Source: Odobenus rosmarus divergens
Lineage: Eukaryota; Chordata; Mammalia; Carnivora; Odobenidae
Length of the DNA: 64,000 bases
Reading direction: 5' to 3'
Assembly (NCBI RefSeq): GCF_000321225.1
Contig: NW_004450479.1
Location: 878,160 to 942,159, forward strand
In this document: piece by piece, positions 47,401 through 56,400 of the stretch
Numbering within the stretch: position 1 is the first letter of the stretch
How the letters are laid out: each line of letters opens with the position of its first letter
The notes under the pieces: generated by a model
The model's input: the letters and a program-made list of their open reading frames with translations, nothing else
Told to the model about the DNA's origin: nothing
Databases searched by the model: none
Program-made: the position numbers and the translations under genes

Positions 47401-50400
47401 CGGGGGCACTTTTATTTTGGTTTCAGTTCTAAGATTCTGTTGTGTTTTTCTTTATCTTTTATTGCTCTGCTGAAACTTTTCTTTTTCCATTGTTTTAAGA
47501 CTGTTGATACATTCTTGCTTTAGGTTCCTTGTTCCCTAATCCGCATGATCCTGATCTGCCCTGCTCAGTGCTCCATTCAAGTTGGGATTTTCCCGGTTAT
47601 CGGTGTGATGAGAGACTTTGGATTGTGACACGCACATACCGAGTGGCTGCTCTGAAACTCCGATCTTTATGACATCTGTTTTATTCCCCTTCTGCACTAT
47701 CGGGCCCTCCACCTTGCTTGGGCACAATGCACGTCTGTGTCCTGGCCCACTCTCTCGGGCTGGGTCTGAACGGCCACTTGGTCTCCAGAGTCTTTGCGAT
47801 GATGCTGTTCTGCTGTGCTTCCTTGTGTGCGGCCTGAGGCCATGGTCCTGGCACTCTTCCCCCCCCACCCCCCGCCCCCAGCAGAGCTCAGCTCGCAACA
47901 CTTTGGCTGTCTCCATGCTGCCCGGTTTCCATAGGGGCCCCTCGGGGACTTGGTGCAGAGTTAAGGAATTCCTTTCTCTGCGCCCCCCCCCACCGCACCC
48001 TCCACACATGCCCTTCCCGGGAGGGTGCAGGCGGCTGGTGCAGATGAGCCTCTGTCTGCACCAGGCCCACCTGCGGAGTCTCCCTTCCCTGTGGCCCTTC
48101 CGCTGCAGGGAACAGGCCTGGCTGGGGCCGTTCTTGGTCCGAGCTCCCTGGTGCGTCTGGGTTGCGGCTGCTCCAGCATCAGAGCTGGGAAATACAGGAA
48201 GGAAAATGACGCGGAGCCGACTGCGGAGCGTCCCCATCCCTGGAGCCCCTGGCCCTTGCCCGCCAGGCCTCCCCTCACAGTCGCTTTGGGCTTTCAGCTG
48301 CACCGAAGGAGAGGGACGGGGCACGCACATGCTATCTTGTCCAGAACAGCTAGCTTGCGTTGGTTTTTGAACGTTAAACCAACTTTACGTCTCTGGAATA
48401 AACTCAACACGTGATATATTCTTTTACTGCTATTTTACTGAGAATTAATACGTTTATGTTCGTGAGTGACATTGGCTGTACCCTTTCTTTCTCATGATGC
48501 CCATTGTCAAGTTTTAGGACCATGGGTCTGGGTCAAATGTGTTGGGAGATGTTCCCTATTTCTGTTTTCTGAAAAAGTTTATATTAGGCCTATGTTAATT
48601 TTTCCTGAACCAATTAATAGAATTCAACTCTGAGCCCCTTTGGGTTTAGGATTTTCCTTGTGAGAAGGTTTTAAAGTGTGAATTCAGTTTTTTTCACAGT
48701 AAAGGACGATCCCGATTTTCTTTTTCATGTGTCACTTTTTGATACTATATTTTACTAGAAAATTGTCCATTTCATCTAGATTTTCAAAAATTGCCTATAG
48801 TATTGTCCTAACAATTTTATTTTATTTTACTGTAATTTATTTATTTGAGAGAGAGAGTGAGAGAGAGAACGAGAGCAGGGCTAAGGGGCAGAGGGAGAAG
48901 CAGGCTCCTCCCTGAGCAGGGAGCCTGGATGCAGGATTCGACCCCAGGACCCCAGGATCCTGACCTGAGCCAAAGGCAGATGCTTAACCAACTGAGCCAC
49001 TGGGCGCCCCTGTTTTTAAATTTTTTAAAAGATTTATTTATTCATTTGAGAGACAGCATGCGCAAGCAGGGGGAGGGGCAGAGGGAGAGGGAGAGAAGCA
49101 GACTCCCCCCTCAGCGCAGAGCCGAAAGCAGGACTCGACCTCACAACCCTGAGATCATGACCTGAGCCGAGATCAGGAGTTGCACAGTCCACCGACAGCC
49201 GGCCAGGCGGCCCTGCGTTCCAGAAGTTTTGATAAGCGGTGTAGTAATGATAATTCAGGTCAGAATAATTTCTAACCTCCACTCATCCCTTCTTTGAGCT
49301 ATGGTCGTAGGAACATTTCCCCAATTCCCAAGCGACTGGGAGGCGGGTGCAGACCAGCCTCCACCAGGCACTAGGTGGCAAGGCCTGGAGGCCTCTGTTT
49401 TCCTGCAGAGATTCCTGCTTCCTTGACATGAGGGTGAGACTTCATCCCCAGCGCCTCTCAGTCTTTGTGGGGACCTGGCCCCTTGCACTCAGCTCTAGAG
49501 CGTCTTCACTTCCCAGTGGACGTACAGTGACAGTGGGCACCCCTAGGGAAGGGCAGTGAAGCGTGCACCTCTGCCCTGGACGGCACAGCCTCTACTCCCA
49601 GGACCTTCCCCGAGGCTTTAGGAGACCTGAGCCTGACAGAATCACTCTTTCTGCAGGAGGAGCTGCGTCAGCTGATGGTTCACCCATTGGGCTAGCACTC
49701 AGGAGGATCAGGGACAGGGCACATCTCACCAACTTCCTGGTGGCCCGGCTCAGGCGGAAGGTACGGCCTCCCCTTGACACTGGGCTGGGCAGGTCTCTGG
49801 CTGGACCGCTTGGCCTCTCTGTGCCTCAGTTTCCCCCCAAAGCAGAGGTTGTTGTGAGGTCACGTGTGGTCCCAGAAGGCGCACAGGAAGACCTGGTAGA
49901 TGAGCCCAGAGCCTGTACTGTCTGCCGCACACAGGGCTGCTACCTGCCAGGGGGTGCGACGCGCCGCAGCGCGCCCAGGTGCTGAGCTGTGGTGGGGGCA
50001 GGGCCAGCGATGAGCGCACGCCCAGACACCCCGGCAGCCTGCGTGGGGTCAGGCCACAGTCCCGCACCGGGCCGATGCCCGCTGCTTCCTGGCACACGAG
50101 CTCCCCCTGTCACCCGTGTGCCCGCGCTTTATTGCTACAAATTCATTTCTCTTTTTTTAGTGTGTTTTTCATTGGGGTAAAATATACAAACATAAAGCTT
50201 ACAGTTTTCAAGCACATGTTCAGTGACATGAACTATGTTCACAACACTGTAAATGTCACCACCATCTATTATGCCCAGAACTTTTCCATCATCTGAACAG
50301 AAACTGTCCCCATTCATCACCAGCCCCACACCCCTTCCCCTGGGGACATCCGTCCTGCCGCTGGGCTGGATGACTCTCCTGGGACCGGGGTCCCGCGGCA

Positions 50401-53400
50401 GCTGTCCTTTTGTGACCAGCTCATTTCCCTCAGCACCATGTCCTCAAGGTTCCTCCGCAGGTGGGCGCATCAGTCAGTCCTTGATGCCTTCTGAGGCCTG
50501 AGTTGTATCCATACCGTGTGGATCCATTCATCCAACGGACACTTGGTGGTTTCCACATTTTGGCACTTGTGAGTAATGCTGTGAACGTGGTGTGCAAACA
50601 TCTGTGCACGTCCCTGCTTCCCATTCTTTTGGGTACACATGTAGGAGCGGGATTGCTGGGTCACATGGTAAGTCTATATTTCACTCTTTGAAGAACCACA
50701 AAACCATTTTCCCACGCGACTGCACCGTCTTATGTGCCCCCGGCCGTGTGTGAGGGTCCCGACAGCCCACATCCGGACCCACATGACCTGTTTTCTGTCT
50801 TTTTAATTCTGGCCAATCCAGCGGGTGCAAAGTGGTACCTCACTGTGGTTTTGATTTGCGTTTTCCCTGATGAGTAATGATGTGGAGCTTCATCTCATGT
50901 GCTCACTGGCCATTTGTACATCTTCTTTGGAAAAATGTCTATTCAGATCCTTTGCCCATTTGTAGTTGGGTCGTTTGTCTTTTTATTGTTGGGGTTCTAA
51001 GAGTTCTTTATATATTCTGGATACTACTAGTCCCTTATCAGATGTACAATTCACAAAATTTTTCTCCCATTCTTTTTTTTTTTTTAAGATTTTATTTATT
51101 TATTTGACAGAGAGAGACACAGCGAGAGAGGGAACACAAGCGGGGGGGGGTGGGAGAGGGAGAAGCAGGCTCCCCGCTGAGCAGGGAGCCCGATGTGGGG
51201 CTCGATCCCAGGACCCTGGGACCATGACCTGAGCTGAAGGCAGACGCTTAACGACTGAGCCACCCAGGTGCCCCTTTTTCTCCCATCTGAGGCTTCTCTC
51301 TTCATTTTTTTTTTTTAAAGATTTTACTTATTTGTCAGAGACAGAGCACAAGCTGGGGAAGCAGTGGCAGAGGGAGAGGGAGAAGCAGACGCCCCGCAGA
51401 GCGTGGAACCCAATGTGGGACTCGATCCCAGGACCCTGGGATCATGACCTGAGTCGAAGGCAGATACTTAACCAACTGAGCCACCCAGGCACCCCATCTT
51501 TTCACTTTCTTGATAATTTGCTTCAAAGCACAAATGTTTTTAGTTTTTATGATTACCAGTTTTGTCTATGTTTGTTTATTTATTTATTTAAAAGATTTTA
51601 TTCCTTTTTTTTGAGAGAGTGAGCGAGAGAGAGAGAGAGCACAAGCAGGGGGAGAAGTAGAGGGAGAGGGAAAAGCAGATTCCCCGTTAAGCAGGGAGCC
51701 TGATGCGATGCGGGGCTCGATCCCAGAACCCTGGGATCACGACCTGAGCCGAAGGCAGACGCTTAATGACTGAGCCACCCAGGCAGCCCTGTTTTGTCTA
51801 TATTTTTTTATTGCTTGTACTTTTGGTGTCATACCGTCCTGTTGCCTTTTGCACAGATATGTTTTTCATGAGGCAACAAGAAGAGGGAGTTTTCATGTGT
51901 CCTTTTAAGTCCATAAGTCCTTAAGTCACCTTGCCCTATATGCTCTGCAGCTTGTGTGAAGCAGAACACGCCGCTGGATGCAGCTCATTCTGAGCTCTCC
52001 AGCTGCTGTCTGTGGTGCTCCGGAGGCTGGCCCTTTACCCTGATTGAGAGCAATCTCACTGTCACGATGGAGGGGACTTAGCGCTCTCCTGTTGCTCCTC
52101 CTGGCTTGAGGGGAGGGGGCTCAGGACGCTCAGACTTGCTGCTTCCCGCTCTGCCCACCGTGGGAACGTCACAAACAGGAAATAGACATTTAAATACAAG
52201 CTTTTAATTTTCTCTTGATAATAGTAGATGATATGATTATCATGGGGACAAACGTCCACCTCAAGGTGTATTTGTTTTTTTAATTAACGGTGTCTGTTTA
52301 CCAAACGGTCACCTTTTTTGGTGTGTATGTGACAAATTCAAAGAAAAAATATTCACCAGGAATTTGTTCTAGGAATACCTGGAATAGGTACATATTTCGT
52401 CTTCCTGAGAATAAAATGGAAATGAGTGTAGAGAGTGTCACTCTGTCACTTCCTCCCTTCTCCCTCATGTCAGCAGAAGGGCAGATGTCCAGAAGGGCTA
52501 CCAGAGTGAGGGTCCGCGGCGGACCTGTAAGGACCAAGGCCTCCCTGTGCCTGGGACTTCCCTTCCTGACCCTCTGTCTGCCTTCCGTGCTCCTGCTCGC
52601 TCGGCCTGTCACTTAGCTCCTCCTCAAAGCCATGGCCTCACCCCTCCCACCACGCCACCTCCGGCCCCAAGCCCCGGATTGCCCCCTACTGGTTACCTGC
52701 GTTTTCTGCATGTGTTTGTTTCCGCCTAAACTGGGCTCAGGAACGGGTTTTAGGCCCTCTGCCTCTGTCCAGACAGTTTAAGGCCTGGATGCTCCCCAGC
52801 CAGCCTTGGGGTCCAGTGCAGGCTCTACCACAGGCACCCAAGTCCACACTGCAAGGGACAGGTGTGGGGAGCAACTGCATTAAGCCAGAGACCAGAGACT
52901 GACAAATGCATTTCCTTTCTGATCCGCCTGCAGTTTCTGCTGGGTGCCTCTGCCCTTCTGCTTCCCCGCCCTCCTACCCTCCTTCCTAACATTGCCCCTG
53001 AAACGGCCTCCCAGGTGCTGCAGCGACCCCTGGACATGGACACCATCCAGCACGAGCTTCCCCGTGAGGTGGACCAGGTGCACCTGGAGGTTTCAGAGCT
53101 GCGGAAGCAGGTGGCTGAGCTTGAGGAGCATCTTGGGAGCAGGCCACAGTTGCAAGCCTTGGACAAGGTGGCCCCTGGGAAGGAGGTAGGTGCCCTGTGC
53201 TGATTGCTCCTGCCACTGCTGTACTGTCTGGGGCCTGCTGCGGAAGTCACTGGAATGGCCGTCTGCAGAGCCTTCCTGGGCCCCTGGGGTGCTGCGCCCC
53301 ACTCTCCTCCACTTGCGCCTCGGCTGGCTTCCATGATCAGACCTGGTCCGTGACCTCCAGGCCTTAGGATCCTGCCACTTAAAAGTCCAGCATAGGATGG

Positions 53401-56400
53401 GGCACCTGGGTGGCTCAGTCGGTGAGGCGTCCAACTCTTGGTTTCGGCTCAGGTCACGATTTCACAGTCATGACATCAAACCCCATGTCAGGTTCTGCGC
53501 TCAGTGGCGAGTCTGCTTGAGATTCTCTCTCTCTGCCCCTCCCCCCTCTCTAAAGTAAAGAAACAAGTCTTAAAAAAAAAAGTCCTGCGTGGGAACCACA
53601 CATATGAAGAGGGCTGTTCTGTTTCCTCTAAAAGGGAGTCCCTGACTCTTGCTAGAAGGGCCCTGAAATTGAATGCAAAATTGGGTTTCTCCTTCGAGAG
53701 GACCCTTGTGGGGATTCTCAGCGTGTTTGAGGCTGCCACCCCTTCACTCGTGACAGTGGGGCTTCCATCCTGGTCCTGGCCCTCCGCACCTGGTGTCCAG
53801 CAGGCTCTGTGGCTGGTTTAAGCCACGGTTCTGAGCTGTGGAGAGAGCCCTGCAGCAGCCGTCCCCACAGATCTGACACACAGGCCGCTTCTCTTCTTAC
53901 TGACGGCTGTGATGGAAATGCTGTTAAACGCGCACTTTCTTACTCTGTCGGTTACCTGTGGTGACCTGGGTCACCTGTGATTATCTTTGGTGACCTGTGG
54001 TACCTGCAGTTACCCATGGTGACCGGCAGTGACCTGTGTTACCCCTAGTGACCTACAGTGACCTGTGTTACCCATGGTGACTTACAGTTCCTGGGTTATC
54101 TGTGGTGACCTGCAGTGACCTGGGTTACCTGTAGTAACCTGCAGTGACCTGTGTTACCCGTGGTGACCAGCAGTGACCTCGATTACCCGTGGTGACATAC
54201 AATTCCTGGGTTATCTGTGGCGACTACAGTTCCTGGGTTACCTGTGGTGACTGCAGTGACCTGGGTTACCCGTGGTGACTACAGTTCCTGGGTTATCTGT
54301 GGTGACCTGCAGTGACCTGGGTTACCTGTGATGACCAGCAGTGACCTGGGTTACCCGTGGTGACTACAGTTCCTGGGTTACCTGTGGTGACTACAGTTCC
54401 TGGGTTACCTGTGGTGACCTCTGGTGACCTGCGTCACCCACGGGGGCCTGCAGTTACAACTGTACCCTGGTGTCTGGGAGGCGTGGAGAGCTCTCTGGCA
54501 GCAGCAGTGTAGACATAGAAGGCAGTGCTGAGGGGCGCCTGGGTGGCTCAGTCGGTTGGGTGGCTGCCTTTGGTTCAGGTCCTGATCCTGGGGTCCTGGG
54601 ATCGAGCCCCACATCCGGCTCCCTGCTCAGCGGAGAGCCTGCTTCTCCCTTTCCCACTGCCTGCCACTCTGCCTACCTGTGCTCTCTCTCTACCTCTCTG
54701 TCAAATAAATAAAATATTAAAAAAACAAAAAAGAAGAAGGCTGTGCTGAGAGGCACAAGGGGGACTCGGCTCTAGGATGACGGCCGGCCCTGAAGGACTG
54801 GAGGGGAGGGGAGGTCCACTCCTCTCTGGCTCAGGAATGACAGGAGGGCCCAGACAGGCCTGGGGATGGACAGACAGGTGAAGAACAGCAGCAAAGGGGA
54901 GGCCTTCAGGTCACCAGGAAGTGGGACCCAGAACCACCTGCACTGCCCTTAAGCAGACACCGCCTGGAGAGCCAGAGCCCCGGCCCCGTGCCAGGCCTCC
55001 CTCCATCCTGCAGCTCGAGGACACCATCCTGGCCATGGGGCCACATAGCCGCGGAGGCAGGCGGGCAGCACGTCTGCCTCACCCCGTGTCCGCCATTCAT
55101 TCCAGGTGCTGCCCATGCTCGGCCCTGAGGTCAGCAGCACTAGGGGTTCTGTTAACACCCTGGTTCACAGATCCTGCTTGCTTAGAGGGAAGAAATCATG
55201 TGCATCAGCCGGATTTAAAATAGAGATGTTTAATTCTGTGACTGACAGGCTGGAGCTGAAATGACTGGGACCTTGGGGAGAAATCCAGTGGCTGGTCCCT
55301 GTGCCCAGACCAGGTCTACTGCAGGAGGGCCAGCACCTTGGCGGCCCAGGAGCCTTGAGCGCCACCAGTGCCGAGATCCTGGTTTCTGAATTTCTTGCTC
55401 TGCTGAGAGGAAGTAGGATAAGTGGCGGACTCCACCATGGACTCATGGAAATGGGGCAGAAGGACTCAGGCACCGAAGGGCCGCCAGGCATTGAACACAC
55501 AATAAGCGGGACTCCCAGGTCTGTGCTGACTAGGAGAGGGAGGAGGGAGGAGGGCTGGTCCTTGGCTAGAACATCGTCTGCAGACATGGAGGGGCGTACG
55601 CCAGGAGGCCATCCTAATGCACAAAGGAAAAGCAGGGCTGGGACTCAGTGTCTCCCACTGGTGGCGGCTCAGTTACAGGGAAAAGAAAACTTTCCAGGGG
55701 GCAGCCTACAGACACTCGTTCACTGAGGGATGCACTCGTGGACAGTGGGGCAGAGGGATGTGCTGGGCTTCAAAGCCAGCTGTGCGGGGCGGGGGGGGAG
55801 GGAGGGAGGGGGCTTGCAGCCTCACCGCTGACTCCAGCCAGGAGTGATGCACTGAAGTCAGAGGGCCCGCACCGTGGAGAGTGTGCCCATCAGGAGCCTG
55901 CAGGGACCAGGGAGGCAGATGTCCTGTGGGGTCCTGTGCCCTGGGCGGGAGAAACAAACTGTAGGACACAATTGGACAGTCGGTAAGGTTTGTGTGTGGC
56001 CCGTGTGTTGGGTCATAGTGTTGTATCTGTGGTAAATTTCTGGTTTTCATAACTGGTTACAAAGAGAATGTCCATTTTTAGTAAGCATGAACTGAAGCAT
56101 TGAGGTGTAAATGAGCACGATGTCTCCACCCTACTGGCCGTGGTTCAGGAAGAAATGCATATGGCACGTGGGACTGGTGGCGACGAAGCAGAGGGGCCGG
56201 TGCCACCACGGCACTGCCGGCAGCTCCCGTGCGAGTCCGACATTCTCCCGGGTGGAGGCCGGTCCCCCACTCCTGAGCCCAGGACAAGGGCCCGTGCGGA
56301 ACTCGGAGCCCCTTCCCCTGCAGGCAGCAGAGACCACTGCCCGACCAGCATCTGTCGTGTCTCCAGTGACCCCCAGCCTGGTGAACTGACTGAGACCCGG

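Larger units (their letters stand above)
45321..49656 (+). other. CCDC57: Intron between coding exons 11 and 12
   Basis: Contains three CAN-SINEs and a T-rich antisense L1-like segment. 47540-48420 is GC-rich with long open frames on both strands but no conserved product; 48430-48820 is AT-rich and featureless. Confidence 0.8.
50145..51880 (-). mobile_element. L1 fragment, antisense, split by three SINEs
   Basis: Runs from the old-L1 3' end ('GGGGTAAAATATACAAACATAAAGC') through 'GGATCCATTCATCCAACGGACAC', 'GTTTTGATTTGCGTTTTCCC' and 'CCTTTGCCCATTTGTAG' to 'ATTGCTTGTACTTTTGGTGTCAT'. Order and orientation match one antisense L1. Reading frames are destroyed. Confidence 0.85.
49761..53014 (+). 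other. CCDC57: Intron between coding exons 12 and 13
   Basis: Mostly one antisense L1 (50145-51880) carrying three nested SINEs. 51890-53000 is unique-looking; no extra exon supported. Confidence 0.8.

Noticed and set aside
47536..48330. 264-codon minus-strand and 250-codon plus-strand overlapping frames
   Set aside because: Both strands are open over the same GC-rich stretch, the usual sign of low stop density rather than coding; neither joins the CCDC57 frame or has good splice borders.
53951..54445. Regular repeats considered as a CRISPR-like array
   Set aside because: Units are contiguous, degenerate and lack unique spacers; the genome is mammalian. It is a minisatellite.
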